NCBI RefSeq assembly: GCF_016937535.1
Contig: NZ_JAFHKK010000007.1
Location: 1 to 64,000 of the forward strand
Source: Sulfurospirillum tamanense
GTDB taxonomy: Bacteria > Campylobacterota > Campylobacteria > Campylobacterales > Campylobacteraceae
Length of the DNA stretch: 64,000 nucleotides
Direction of reading: 5' to 3'
In this document: in pieces, positions 1 through 8,602 of the stretch
Numbering within the stretch: the first letter of the stretch is position 1
Layout: each line of letters opens with the position of its first letter
Notes under the pieces: generated by a model
The model's database searches: none
What the model was told of the DNA's origin: nothing
Seen by the model: only the letters and a program-made list of their open reading frames with translations
Position numbers and translations under genes: made by a program

Positions 1-279
1 AAGCTCATACCCAATGGCCACATTGTCAATGTCCACCAAAGAAGTGATAATCATAATTGGCACCTTGATCCCTGACTCTTTTACATAGCGGATAATCTCA
101 TGGCCACTAACCTCAGGAACCTTGATGTCTAAAATTAACAGATAATAGGTTTTTTCATAAATACTATCGAGGGCATCCGCGCCATTATCAAAATCATCCA
201 CCTCGAAACCCAACATCTCAAGGTATTCCTTAATACTTTCACGATAATTGTAGTCATCTTCAAGCAAAAGAATCTTCAT
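1..279 (-). CDS. Response regulator receiver domain protein (partial, cut by window start)
   Basis: The first 93 codons of a two-component response regulator are visible; the rest lies outside the window. Acidic residues D8 and D9, the phosphoacceptor aspartate D51 in LILDIKVP, and T79-S80 match the CheY-like fold. The conserved lysine and any output domain are beyond the edge, so the response cannot be assigned (OmpR-type, NtrC-type or single-domain). It starts 27 bases downstream of the nrfD-like gene on the same strand and probably shares its transcript, which hints at a link between this redox module and signalling. Receiver identity is clear; function is not. Confidence 0.85.
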   Translation of the reverse strand, partial: MKILLLEDDYNYRESIKEYLEMLGFEVDDFDNGADALDSIYEKTYYLLILDIKVPEVSGHEIIRYVKESGIKVPIMIITSLVDIDNVAIGYEL

Positions 280-306
280 GAATATCCCCAGAGGTTGATG
301 TGCGCT

Positions 307-1278
307 TTAGGCGCCAGTAAAGGTCTGGCCAGCGTAAATAATGTAGTATCGTAGCAGAAAAACACCCAAAAGAACAATCATGGCATTGGCCACAATAAAG
401 CCCATGCGATACACATGGCTGCGCAGTGCAGTCAGGGCAATAACCAAGGGGGTTAGCAGTCCAACACCCACGACTCCACCCCAAAAAATCCACGCCAAAT
501 ACCCTTCACTAAGAGCCGCCTTAGCTGCCTCCATGCCCCCTTCTCCACTGTAAAACATGCCAAGGAAAAGCATGACAATAAGAGGAATCTCACTCATTAC
601 TGCCCGCATGTCCAAAACCAAAAGGTACTTCACACTCTCAGGATTAATAGAGCTTTTAAAAAATAAAAGTCCTACTAAAATATTGGATGCAATCCCTGCT
701 GAAATACCTGAAGTTAAAAACAAAATGGGCAAAATAGGATTATTCCACATAGGCACCGCTTGAATTGCTGAGAGCAAAAATCCCGTATAAGCCCCCACTC
801 CCAAGGCAAAGGTAAACAAAAAATATTCTAACTCTTTGGCACGATGGGAAAATGAACGTATAAACATCACAAGAGGCAAAAATAGGCGCAATAGTTTGTG
901 GCGCTTAACTGTTTCCTCAAAAATCATCAAAGTAAACAGCAAAGAGAGCGGGGTATAAATAAGCAAAATAATAATACCAAGAGACATGACAGACGTAGGA
1001 TTATAATAAACAAGCAACCAAAAAAACGAAAGGGGCTTTCCTAAATCCAAAATAAGTAACATGAGCCCCAAGATAATTGCCCCAGGAGCAATCAGTGCAC
1101 CCGCCTTTACCATGGCATCCCAGATGGAGTTCGTGTTGCGCTCATGGCGACTCCACTTCACTAAAAGCGCCACGAGCATTGAACCCGCGCTCAGTCCTGC
1201 CAAAAACAGATACACTGCAATAGGCCATGGCCAATGGATGACCTCGTGTTGCGCCATACTCCCCCACATATTACTCAT
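307..1278 (-). CDS. nrfD: NrfD/PsrC-family membrane quinone-interacting subunit
   Basis: A 323-residue, strongly hydrophobic protein with about eight to nine membrane segments, starting MSNMWGSMAQHEVIHWPWP. The W-PW-A-YLFLAGLSAGS stretch near the N-terminus is typical of NrfD/PsrC, the membrane anchor that exchanges electrons between the quinone pool and a ferredoxin-like subunit in polysulfide reductase, nitrite reductase and related complexes. Its ATG overlaps the stop of the preceding four-cluster ferredoxin gene by 8 bases, so the two are translationally coupled. No molybdopterin catalytic subunit lies upstream in the window, so the final substrate cannot be read from context. Confidence 0.9.
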   Translation of the reverse strand: MSNMWGSMAQHEVIHWPWPIAVYLFLAGLSAGSMLVALLVKWSRHERNTNSIWDAMVKAGALIAPGAIILGLMLLILDLGKPLSFFWLLVYYNPTSVMSLGIIILLIYTPLSLLFTLMIFEETVKRHKLLRLFLPLVMFIRSFSHRAKELEYFLFTFALGVGAYTGFLLSAIQAVPMWNNPILPILFLTSGISAGIASNILVGLLFFKSSINPESVKYLLVLDMRAVMSEIPLIVMLFLGMFYSGEGGMEAAKAALSEGYLAWIFWGGVVGVGLLTPLVIALTALRSHVYRMGFIVANAMIVLLGVFLLRYYIIYAGQTFTGA

Positions 1279-1834
1279 AGCGCAATCCTTTTTTATTGGG
1301 AATGATGGCTACTTTTGGCTTTGTGCCAAGATGGGATTGTGGATAAAAACTAAAGGAGTTTTTGAGTTTTTGGGTCACAGGACTATGGGGGTCGTTCATG
1401 TCTCCAAATACAAGCGCATCTGTCGGACAAACTTCAACACAAGCAGGAAGTTCTCCTTTTAAAATACGTTTTTGATAACAAAAATCACACTTTTGTAATG
1501 CCTTGGTCAGGGGGTCTGTATAGCGCGCACCGTACGGGCATGCTAGTGCGCAATACTTACACGAAACACACCGTTTTTCATCTACTAAGACAATACCATC
1601 ACGCATTTGAAAAGTAGCTCGCGTTGGACATACGCTCACACAAGGAGCGTTATCACACATAACACACGCACTTCGGGTAAAATCCATTGTGGCCGCCTCA
1701 GGGCGCACAGCAACAAAAACCTGAAGCCTGTAAACCTCCAGAGGAATATGGTTTTCAGCCCTACACGCAATGTTGCATGCTTGGCACCCGATACACAGGT
1801 TTTCATCATGCACAAGGCGGTAGGCTTTTTTCAT
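1271..1834 (-). CDS. nrfC: NrfC/PsrB-like 4Fe-4S ferredoxin subunit
   Basis: A 187-residue ferredoxin with sixteen cysteines in four groups: C14/C17/C20/C24, C57/C60/C65/C69, C89/C92/C95/C99 and C116/C119/C132/C136. This is the standard four [4Fe-4S] arrangement of the electron-transfer subunit of CISM complexes (PsrB, NrfC, TtrB, DmsB). There is no Tat signal; partner subunits of this family are usually carried out with a Tat-tagged catalytic subunit, which is not present here. It is followed with overlap by the NrfD-like anchor. Family certain; whether the complex reduces polysulfide, tetrathionate or something else is open. Confidence 0.9.
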   Translation of the reverse strand: MKKAYRLVHDENLCIGCQACNIACRAENHIPLEVYRLQVFVAVRPEAATMDFTRSACVMCDNAPCVSVCPTRATFQMRDGIVLVDEKRCVSCKYCALACPYGARYTDPLTKALQKCDFCYQKRILKGELPACVEVCPTDALVFGDMNDPHSPVTQKLKNSFSFYPQSHLGTKPKVAIIPNKKGLRYE

Positions 1835-1856
1835 GGGTTACTCCATTGCAATACTA

Positions 1857-3143
1857 CTATAGGTTGACAATTTTATCGACTTTGGGCTGGGACCGAAACA
1901 TCGCGCGCACCCCGTCCATGCCTGCATAAAACTCTCGCATCAACACCAAAGAAACATAACTCCCAAATTCTGTAGGGACAATCACACCATCAGAAATCTC
2001 AATAGCACCGGCAAGTTTTAGCATGGTAATTTCCTTACCCATTACCCGTTCTACATTGGTTTTGAGCATTTGATTAAACTGGGCAATATCTACCATGCCA
2101 TCGAACAAAGAGGTCATGAACTGATACTGCACCCGTTGCTTAGGAGTGAACGCACATGAAGCAATAACAGCACTCTCTTCGTTGGCTACCTTGTCCATAT
2201 ATTGGTCCAAATCAAAAGCATTAACGTACAAAGTGCCCTCCAAAAAGCTAAAAGAACCACTTCCAACACCCACATATTCGCTATGGCTTCCCACATATTC
2301 ATCACTTAGCTTCTCTTCTTGGCGAGAAAAAGCCCACCCATTAACAGGACGGTACTGGTTCATGGCGCCTCGAATGAGCTCATAAAAACGGTGTTCATTG
2401 TCACTTTTTTGCCCATCAAATGCCTTCGAGATAGACTTCTTCATAAGATTTGACTGCATGAGAGGGTAGGTTGTAATTTGATCAATATCCAACGCTTGCG
2501 CTGTAATTACATCACGTAAAAGCTGTTCTTCTGTTTGGCCTGGAAAGTTAAAAATTAAATCAATACTTGTGGTAGGCAAAATACCTGCCATTTTCAAAAG
2601 CTTTTCTTGAATTTGCGCGCCTGAGCCAAATTTTTCATACCGTCCAATGCGTTTTAAAAGCGTGTCATCAAAACTTTGCACCCCGATGGAAAGACGGTCA
2701 ATCAACCCACGAAAGCGACGCAAGCTATTTGGTGCAAGGTGGTTTGGGTCACTTTCACAAGAAACTTCTTTGATATTAAAAAGGCTTTTGGCGTATTCTA
2801 ACGTCTTAATAAGTTCTGGTTCATTTATAAGCGTTGTACCGCCACCTACATACAAGGTTTCAAAATCATACCCCTGCTCTTTTACCTTGCGCAATTCGTG
2901 CCGTACAAAAGAAAAATACTGTAATGCCTTTTCTTCGTTGTAATAAAATTTATGAAAAGAGCAGTAAGAACAAAACGTATGACAAAAAGGAATGTGAATG
3001 TAAAGCATGTAAGTGTGTCCAGGTTTTGCTTTGCGCTTTATCTCTTCTTTGACTGGCGTGATAACAAGGTGGTTAGCCAAAGACTTCCGCATAATTTTTT
3101 CAGCCCAAAACACTGTGGATGATTGAACAAAATTTAATGGCAT
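1857..3143 (-). CDS. Radical SAM coproporphyrinogen III oxidase-family (HemN/HemW/HutW-like) protein
   Basis: A 428-residue radical SAM protein. The SAM/[4Fe-4S] motif is C54-x3-C58-x2-C61 inside YIHIPFCHTFCSYCSFHKF and the glycine-rich motif GGGTT follows at about 100-104. The sequence YIHIPFC and SIGVQSFDD are signatures of the HemN/HemW family. HemN proper has an N-terminal extension and a second SAM site; this member more resembles HemW (heme chaperone) or the HutW/ChuW heme-degrading branch. AAGGAG sits 9 bases ahead of the chosen ATG. It precedes the NrfC gene on the same strand with a 22-base gap. Precise role uncertain. Confidence 0.8.
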   Translation of the reverse strand: MPLNFVQSSTVFWAEKIMRKSLANHLVITPVKEEIKRKAKPGHTYMLYIHIPFCHTFCSYCSFHKFYYNEEKALQYFSFVRHELRKVKEQGYDFETLYVGGGTTLINEPELIKTLEYAKSLFNIKEVSCESDPNHLAPNSLRRFRGLIDRLSIGVQSFDDTLLKRIGRYEKFGSGAQIQEKLLKMAGILPTTSIDLIFNFPGQTEEQLLRDVITAQALDIDQITTYPLMQSNLMKKSISKAFDGQKSDNEHRFYELIRGAMNQYRPVNGWAFSRQEEKLSDEYVGSHSEYVGVGSGSFSFLEGTLYVNAFDLDQYMDKVANEESAVIASCAFTPKQRVQYQFMTSLFDGMVDIAQFNQMLKTNVERVMGKEITMLKLAGAIEISDGVIVPTEFGSYVSLVLMREFYAGMDGVRAMFRSQPKVDKIVNL

Positions 3144-3205
3144 CGTTGTTTCTCCTTAATTATGGCCGCATTGTAACGAGGCTGTGTAAATTGAGTGTAA
3201 ATTTT

Positions 3206-3237
3206 AAATTTCTTGTAATGGGTTTTACAAGAAATTT
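3206..3237 (-). terminator. AT-rich 13-bp hairpin after the radical SAM gene
   Basis: Arms 3206-3218 and 3225-3237 (AAATTTCTTGTAA and its complement) are a perfect 13-bp inverted repeat with a 6-base loop. It starts one base beyond the stop of the minus-strand radical SAM gene and precedes the HemN-like gene. No long T-run follows on the minus strand, so it may be a weak terminator, an mRNA-stabilising hairpin or an operator. Confidence 0.45.
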
Positions 3238-3238
3238 A

Positions 3239-4096
3239 TTATAAAAAACGCTTTCGAAAATCGCACCGTTGACACAAAGGTTCTGGAGGTTTTTTTTCGT
3301 CAAATCCACGACGTATCTCCTGGGCTTTTTGGGACGCTAAAATACCATAAAGTGGCTGAATAAAAAGATTTCCGAGCATCAAAACACCCTCCCCGTCTAA
3401 ACAGCAAGGTACCACTGTTCCATCACTTAAAACACCAATATGGGAATGGAGTCCATGGCAAAACCCATCTGGCACAACAGGCGCACTTAATGAAGGCCAC
3501 ATAAAATACTGTTCCTTGTGCAAACGTATTTTCGTGTCCAATTGACATACCTTTTTCTCAACGTTCCATTCTAACATGGGCGTGTGAAAAAACGTGTGAG
3601 AAAAAAATGTCTCTATTGCCAAAGAAAAATCCGCATCACGCGCATCGCCACCTTTATTCCATAAGCGTAAGTTTACAAATGGCCTTGGCGCATGGTGGCG
3701 TTTGTATTCACACCATGTCATAATTTCTTCCAAATACGTTCGCAATTTTTCTTCGCATTGGCCCAGGGCACTATTGAGGGAAATGTTAAGCTGAATGAGC
3801 GCAGGGTGTGACAATAAAGTCTTTTTGTGCATACTGAGTCGAAACCCACTAGTAACAAGATGGATGCCAAAACCACTAGCGTGGGCTAAGTCCATGTATT
3901 CTTTGATATTTTCAAGCATCAAAGGGTCGCCAAAAACATGCAAAGCAAGGGTTTTAGTGTAGGGTTTTAACTCCAAAAGGACATGGCCAAAACTCTCAAG
4001 GCTCATGACGCGTTTTTGCTTAGGCCTAGAGGGGCAAAAAGAGCACGCCTGCCCACATGCGTTGGTGAGCTCTACGTAAACTTTAGCGAACCGCAT
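3239..4096 (-). CDS. Radical SAM protein with SPASM-like C-terminus
   Basis: From the ATG at 4096 the product is 285 residues: MRFAKVYVELTNACGQACSFC carries the radical SAM cysteines C14, C18 and C21. The C-terminal part contains GVLSDGTVVPCCLDGEG and a terminal CQRCDF, the layout of a SPASM-type auxiliary cluster domain. I chose 4096 over an in-frame start at 4138 because radical SAM proteins of this type start just before the VYVELTNAC strand and the longer form adds an unrelated cysteine-rich leader lying inside the upstream gene. It overlaps that gene by 14 bases. The substrate is unknown; SPASM proteins often act on peptides. Confidence 0.8.
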   Translation of the reverse strand: MRFAKVYVELTNACGQACSFCPSRPKQKRVMSLESFGHVLLELKPYTKTLALHVFGDPLMLENIKEYMDLAHASGFGIHLVTSGFRLSMHKKTLLSHPALIQLNISLNSALGQCEEKLRTYLEEIMTWCEYKRHHAPRPFVNLRLWNKGGDARDADFSLAIETFFSHTFFHTPMLEWNVEKKVCQLDTKIRLHKEQYFMWPSLSAPVVPDGFCHGLHSHIGVLSDGTVVPCCLDGEGVLMLGNLFIQPLYGILASQKAQEIRRGFDEKKPPEPLCQRCDFRKRFL

Positions 4097-4379
4097 CACA
4101 GCACAAATAACGCACCACGTACCACTTGGCAATTTCAAAAGAGGTAAAAGAGATTTCTCGTTGGTCTTGGGGGATGCTTAACTGGCGCATTTTACTGCTA
4201 ATGATACCTGCTAACAAATACCCAAACAGCCCACCTAACGCACCCGCACTCCAATGAAATTTCCACCACCCCAGAAAAACCAAAATAAAAGGCCCGCCCC
4301 AAATGCCAAGCCCAATTCCCCACGCGAACAGTTTGCACCTGAGGGTTTTGGGTGTAGGGGTGGGCTCGTACGTGTGCAT
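4083..4379 (-). CDS. Small membrane protein of unknown function
   Basis: A 98-residue protein starting MHTYEPTPTPKTLRCKLFAWG. Two hydrophobic stretches (about residues 17-39 and 43-61) suggest two membrane segments with a short loop; the C-terminus is soluble. It lies 1 base downstream of yajQ and overlaps the radical SAM gene. No family recognised. Tight packing on both sides supports a real gene rather than chance reading frame. Confidence 0.65.
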   Translation of the reverse strand: MHTYEPTPTPKTLRCKLFAWGIGLGIWGGPFILVFLGWWKFHWSAGALGGLFGYLLAGIISSKMRQLSIPQDQREISFTSFEIAKWYVVRYLCCDAVR

Positions 4380-4380
4380 G

Positions 4381-4878
4381 TTAGGAAAAGTTTGTAAACG
4401 AAAGAGGCAGGGGAAGCTCCATCTCTTTTACCATCTTGATACATGCTTGCAAATCGTCAATCGCTTTGGCGGTCACGCGCACCTCTTCTCCGCGAATGCT
4501 TGCTTGGACTTTGAGTTTTTGAGCTTTAATTTCTTTGACAATTTTCTTTGCATCGTCGCTGGAAATCACATCCACCACTTGCAAAGTTAGCTTTGTATTT
4601 CCCCCGCCCACGCTTTCACGCTTAAGCTCTTTAATGGCTTCTGAGGCAATGCTACGTTTGATAACTTTTGAGATAACAATCTCTTTTATTGCCTCCACTT
4701 TTGCATCACTGGTGCTTGTGAGGGTAATCACTTTGGCCTTTTCATTGTAGTCAATCTCGGCAAGCAGTCCTTTAAAATCGTACCGGTTTGCCACCTCTTT
4801 TTTGGCTTGTTCTAACGCGTTTTTTAACTCTTGTTTGTCCACTTCAGCGGTAATGTCAAAACTGTGTTCTTTAGCCAC
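4381..4878 (-). CDS. yajQ: YajQ-family nucleotide-binding protein
   Basis: A 165-residue protein of the YajQ/UPF0234 family: MAKEHSFDITAEVDKQELKNAL, NRYDFKG, VVDVISSDDAKKIVKEIK and QASIRGEEVRVTAK are all family hallmarks, and the length is standard. Members bind nucleotides, and in Xanthomonas a homologue binds cyclic di-GMP; whether this one does is not shown by the sequence. It overlaps the upstream hydroxyacid dehydrogenase gene by 8 bases and is presumably co-transcribed. Confidence 0.95.
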   Translation of the reverse strand: MAKEHSFDITAEVDKQELKNALEQAKKEVANRYDFKGLLAEIDYNEKAKVITLTSTSDAKVEAIKEIVISKVIKRSIASEAIKELKRESVGGGNTKLTLQVVDVISSDDAKKIVKEIKAQKLKVQASIRGEEVRVTAKAIDDLQACIKMVKEMELPLPLSFTNFS

Positions 4879-5812
4879 GATAACTCCTTAAGAATGTTTC
4901 AATATTTTTTACAACTAGCCCAATGAGCGTTGTGCGCGCTTCAATGCTCGCCCATGCCACATGAGGCGTGAGCACCAAGCGTTCTTTACATGTAAGGCTT
5001 CGCAAAGGCGCGTTAGGATCCATGGGCTCAATAGCTAGCACATCAAACCCTGCGTAAATCTTCTGAGCTTCAAGGGCCTCTTTGAGTGCCACTTCATCCA
5101 CAATGCCGCCGCGCCCTACGTTGATGAGCAATGCATCTTGGCGCATCCAAGAGAGCTCTTTTGCACTGATGAGTCCTTGGGTGTGCGCATTAAAGGGCGC
5201 ATGAATGCTCACGATATCACACTCTTTAAGAAGCGCTTCAAGGCTCTTGTGCGGGTACGGCTCTTCTCTTTTGGAACCTGAAGCGGAGTGATAGCACACC
5301 GTTGCGCCAAACGCCGTAGCAATCTGCGCCACTTGTCTGCCAATAGCTCCAAGGCCGATAATGCCCCAATTTTTCCCATGAATCTCACGGATGGGATTGT
5401 CGATGTGGGTAAAAATAGGGCTTTGCACCCAGCCGTCATTTTTGACAAACCCGTCGTAATAACTCACGTGTGTTAGCAGCTCTAACACCAAAGCAAAGGT
5501 ATGCTGGGCTACCGAATGGGTCGAATACCCCGCCACGTTTTTCACTTCAATCCCCAAGGCTTTAGCTGTCTCAAGGTCAATGTTATCTGTGCCTGTTGCG
5601 GTAATGCAAATGAGTTTGAGCTGAGGACACGCCTCCATAACGGCTTTGCCGATTTTGACTTTGTTGGTGATGGCAACCGTTGCGCCCTCAAGGCGCGAAA
5701 CCGTCTGTTCGGGCAAAGTTGTTTCATAACTTACTGTTTCGCCAAAGCACTCAAAAACTTTTAAATCCGCATCTTTTCCTAATGTCTTGGCATCTAATAA
5801 TACTAATTTCAT
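4871..5812 (-). CDS. hprA: D-2-hydroxyacid dehydrogenase (glycerate dehydrogenase-like)
   Basis: A 313-residue NAD-dependent D-2-hydroxyacid dehydrogenase. The Rossmann motif GLGAIG is at 153-158 and the catalytic set is complete: R234 in NVGRGGI, E262 in AIEP and H284 in TPHVAW. Such enzymes reduce hydroxypyruvate or other 2-oxoacids. The sequence from 1 to 100 is the substrate-binding half. The gene overlaps the upstream YgiC-like gene by 4 bases (ATGA). One TTACATGTAA copy (4986-4995) encodes LTCK within it. Confidence 0.88.
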   Translation of the reverse strand: MKLVLLDAKTLGKDADLKVFECFGETVSYETTLPEQTVSRLEGATVAITNKVKIGKAVMEACPQLKLICITATGTDNIDLETAKALGIEVKNVAGYSTHSVAQHTFALVLELLTHVSYYDGFVKNDGWVQSPIFTHIDNPIREIHGKNWGIIGLGAIGRQVAQIATAFGATVCYHSASGSKREEPYPHKSLEALLKECDIVSIHAPFNAHTQGLISAKELSWMRQDALLINVGRGGIVDEVALKEALEAQKIYAGFDVLAIEPMDPNAPLRSLTCKERLVLTPHVAWASIEARTTLIGLVVKNIETFLRSYRG

Positions 5813-6993
5813 AGACTCTCCTTAATCACATGTCCTACAAATTTGGAATAATTATCTAAAATCTCACCGCCACGGCGAAACCCAAGCCCACACCCCTCGT
5901 AAGCAAAAAAGACGCCTGCCTGATAACGTTCCTTGTTGCCATCTTCCATAAAAGGAGCGTACGCTTGAAACACTTTGGGGTGGTGACCGTACACGCCACC
6001 CTTCTCCAGCACGGGATGGCCTGCAGCGTCCAAGATGTGCACATTTGCCCCTTCTCTTCCAAACATCGGCTTTTGCACTTGCTTTACATGTAAAGGTTCA
6101 AAACGCGCTTCTAGCAACAACGGGTGATCAGGAAACAACTCCCATAAAATCTTCAACATCCCTTTGCTTTGAAACAAAAGGGTGTAAGCGGGATTGAGGA
6201 TAATCGCTTTTTGGTTTTTAATGATGTTTTCCAGGGTCAACGCCAAGGTTCCCTCTTCCACCGCAATCGCTTCCCACGGAATGAGTTTAAACCAATACTC
6301 AAACTGCTCTTCCCCTTTGAAAATTCCCTCTTCGTCGTTAAAACCCACAGCATCTACAAAGGCAAAGTCCGTATGAAACCCTGCCTCATTGGCCGCAGCT
6401 TGTAGCAGTTTCGTAGTCACCTCATCTTCGATGCTACCACCCATACAAGAAAAAAGAATTTTCCACCCCTCATAGTGGCGTCCAAATGCCTCAGTGTCGC
6501 CCTCAAACACCACAAGACGCTTGAAATTTTCTTTGAGCGCTTCGTAAAGAGTGTTAAACTGCGCGGCTTCATTGAGTCCATTGTATTTAAGGTGTGCCCA
6601 CTGGATGATGGCGGTTTCGTACAATGCCGTGGGCGTGTCGGCATTAAACTCTATCAGCTTGATGGGCGCCCCACCAAGGCCTCCTGAAAAATCAAACCGT
6701 CCGTAGAGGTGCCAATGCACATCATTTTCCCACGAGTCGCGAATAAGTTCCACAAGATTAAAAGGAATGCCAAGCTCATGAAACAAGTTGTGCCTAATTA
6801 CATGCTCGGCCCCTGCCACCATCATCTCATAAGCTGTATTGGCCGCCTCATAGTAGGCGTTAGCTTCCGCCTCACTAACACACACTAACGTGTCGGTTAG
6901 ATAAGGGGTTTGGTCAGGGTCTGTGTGCCACCAAAAACCAATGGATTCTAAAAATTCCTGTGTTAAAGGCTTTACATGTAAGGTCTCTACCAC
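5809..6993 (-). CDS. Glutathionylspermidine synthase-family ATP-grasp protein (YgiC-like)
   Basis: About 394 residues with the ATP-grasp synthase half of glutathionylspermidine synthase: FDFSGGLGGAPIKLIEFNADTPTALYE in the N-terminal half, FGREGANVHIL, and AGVFFAYEGCGLGFRRGG near the end are typical of the YgiC/YjfC branch, which may form peptide bonds; substrates are not established. The frame is open from a GTG at 7005, but a GGAGG lies 5 bases before the GTG at 6993 and that start is preferred. It overlaps the YgiB-like lipoprotein gene tail, matching the ygiB-ygiC pairing known from enterobacteria. It carries two TTACATGTAA copies (6084, 6972), both read LHVK. Confidence 0.85.
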   Translation of the reverse strand: MVETLHVKPLTQEFLESIGFWWHTDPDQTPYLTDTLVCVSEAEANAYYEAANTAYEMMVAGAEHVIRHNLFHELGIPFNLVELIRDSWENDVHWHLYGRFDFSGGLGGAPIKLIEFNADTPTALYETAIIQWAHLKYNGLNEAAQFNTLYEALKENFKRLVVFEGDTEAFGRHYEGWKILFSCMGGSIEDEVTTKLLQAAANEAGFHTDFAFVDAVGFNDEEGIFKGEEQFEYWFKLIPWEAIAVEEGTLALTLENIIKNQKAIILNPAYTLLFQSKGMLKILWELFPDHPLLLEARFEPLHVKQVQKPMFGREGANVHILDAAGHPVLEKGGVYGHHPKVFQAYAPFMEDGNKERYQAGVFFAYEGCGLGFRRGGEILDNYSKFVGHVIKESL

Positions 6994-6994
6994 C

Positions 6995-7594
6995 CTAGCC
7001 TCCACTCACAGCACCCGTTTGGCTGGTGCCACCACTGGAGCCGAAAAAGCCGCTGCGTTTTGGTGTACTGCTTGTCGTGCCAGTAGCCCGTGCTTTTTGA
7101 AAGCTGTTCACGCTACGACTATAAGTCTGGGGGTTTTTGTAAGCACTTTGGCGTTGTTGTTGGTAGGCAGGACTGTTAAACAAACGCCCTCCAATCCAAC
7201 TACCAATCATCGCTCCCGCCATACTAGCAAGGACGATTTCCCCAAGACCCATAGAACCAGAACTCACCTTGTCTCCTGTGAGTGCTGATGTTCCTGCTTC
7301 TATTTTTTTGGCCTCTTCTGCTACTAGTGCTTCAAGTTCCGCATCGCTCAAAATCCGCTCGTTGCCATCAAGGGTGCGCAAAATAACCCGCGTCACGTCA
7401 CTTGGGTACTCATCCAAGATGGTATAACCACCGTTTGGCTCTTCGCCAATAACCACAAAAGCGCCTTGGGTCTGGCTGGCCTTTGTAAAAGCCGCCTCAT
7501 CCCCTTTTTGCTCGCATCCTTGCAAACCCATCACCACAAGTAAACCAATACCACCGGCAACCGCATAATCTGATGTTTTTCGTATAATATTCAT
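6995..7594 (-). CDS. UPF0323/YgiB-like lipoprotein
   Basis: A 199-residue protein with an N-terminal hydrophobic helix ending in the lipobox LQGC (C27), so probably a lipoprotein. A second small hydrophobic segment (GEIVLASMAGAMIGSWIGG) is followed by a serine/glycine/threonine-rich tail ending FFGSSGGTSQTGAVSGG. Architecture and partner match the YgiB family and the epsilonproteobacterial UPF0323 family. Its 3' end provides the ribosome binding site for the YgiC-like gene and its start overlaps the upstream HTH gene by 4 bases. Function unknown; envelope location inferred. Confidence 0.8.
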   Translation of the reverse strand: MNIIRKTSDYAVAGGIGLLVVMGLQGCEQKGDEAAFTKASQTQGAFVVIGEEPNGGYTILDEYPSDVTRVILRTLDGNERILSDAELEALVAEEAKKIEAGTSALTGDKVSSGSMGLGEIVLASMAGAMIGSWIGGRLFNSPAYQQQRQSAYKNPQTYSRSVNSFQKARATGTTSSTPKRSGFFGSSGGTSQTGAVSGG

Positions 7595-8247
7595 GATTTT
7601 CCTAAAAGTTCTTTAAGCTTCTTTCCGCGTCGGATAAACAACGTTCCATTCTCTTCTCTCACGTCCTCACAAAACCCAACTTTTTGAACTAAGGCCGTGT
7701 TAATCTTTTTTTGTTTTTTTTCAGAGATGCCTTTTTTTTGCATAGAAACGCCCAAGTTAATCCACTCCTCGGGTACTGGCTCTCCCACTAACTCCTTTTC
7801 ATAAGGTGTTAGCTCTTCAAAATCCGCATCAATGGTTTCATTTTTTGCAGGCAATGTTTTTTCCAACAAAGGGCGAGTTGCTAAAGATAAAATTGCTTTT
7901 AATTGCTTGTCACGCTCTTTGTAAATACGCTCCACTTCCTCTTTAGAGTGGACAAGCAGCGCTTCTTTTTCTGCAATCAATCGCTCTTTGTCTTCTTCAA
8001 GTTTTTTAACAAGGGCCTTGAATTCACCAACTTGTTCCTTGAGAAGTTCTACATAAAGGTCATCTTGAGGAATAGTTTTAGGCTGGGAAAATTTTGCTGA
8101 AGAAGATTTTGCCTCTTCTTCAAGAACCACATGTTTTACTCCCGCTTCAGTAACACTTTTCAAAGTGCCACGTCTGATGCGATTATAAATGGCTTCTTTG
8201 GTAATGCCCAAAATGTCCGAAGCTTCTGCAACCGTGAATTTTGCCAT
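7591..8247 (-). CDS. HTH coiled-coil protein (DUF3972-like)
   Basis: A 218-residue protein starting MAKFTVAEASDILGITKEAIYNRIRRGTL, a MerR-type winged helix-turn-helix in the first 45 residues. A long charged coiled coil follows (about 75-130, rich in K/E: KLEEDKERLIAEKEALL), then a C-terminal basic part ending RRGKKLKELLGKS. This resembles the DUF3972 family of Campylobacterota, assigned from memory of architecture only. A GGAG box lies before the ATG. It heads the run of minus-strand genes down to yajQ and may regulate them or structure DNA; no target can be read from sequence. Confidence 0.7.
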   Translation of the reverse strand: MAKFTVAEASDILGITKEAIYNRIRRGTLKSVTEAGVKHVVLEEEAKSSSAKFSQPKTIPQDDLYVELLKEQVGEFKALVKKLEEDKERLIAEKEALLVHSKEEVERIYKERDKQLKAILSLATRPLLEKTLPAKNETIDADFEELTPYEKELVGEPVPEEWINLGVSMQKKGISEKKQKKINTALVQKVGFCEDVREENGTLFIRRGKKLKELLGKS

Positions 8248-8356
8248 GGAGTCTCCTTTTTGCCGTTCAAAACCATCGCCTAACGCGTTAGGGGTTATTA
8301 TACGTAAGAAGTCTAAAAAAGGGTTAAAATGGGGGATTTGGCACTAACGGGAGTAT

Positions 8357-8382
8357 AATGCGAAGCCTTTTGGCTCCGCATT
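8357..8382 (-). terminator. Terminator hairpin after rpsU
   Basis: Arms 8357-8367 and 8372-8382 pair over 11 positions with a 4-base loop. Read on the minus strand the single mismatch becomes a G-U pair, which favours minus-strand function. It lies 7 bases beyond the rpsU stop. The T-run after it is short. Confidence 0.6.
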
Positions 8383-8389
8383 ATTTGGA

Positions 8390-8602
8390 TTAGAGTCGTG
8401 ACTCGTAACGTCGTAGCATGTACAATCGTTTAAGCATTTTTTTACGCGCGCTGATTTTCTGTTTCTTGCGAATTTCTGTCATCGGCTCAAAATACTGACG
8501 TGCTCGTGTTTCTGTAACTACAAGATTACGATCAGTTTGCTTTTTAAACTTTCGGTATGCTTCGTCAAACGAATCATTTGGATGCACTTTGATTCCTGGC
8601 AT
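8390..8602 (-). CDS. rpsU: 30S ribosomal protein S21
   Basis: Seventy residues starting [20 protein letters not shown], the standard S21 length and sequence, with the basic tail [17 protein letters not shown]. The frame extends upstream to 8668 but the start at 8602 has a GGTGGTGAG purine stretch before it and matches the family. S21 is a small subunit protein that helps mRNA recruitment. The gene stands alone between a terminator and a divergent promoter region. Confidence 0.95.
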   Translation of the reverse strand: MPGIKVHPNDSFDEAYRKFKKQTDRNLVVTETRARQYFEPMTEIRKKQKISARKKMLKRLYMLRRYESRL

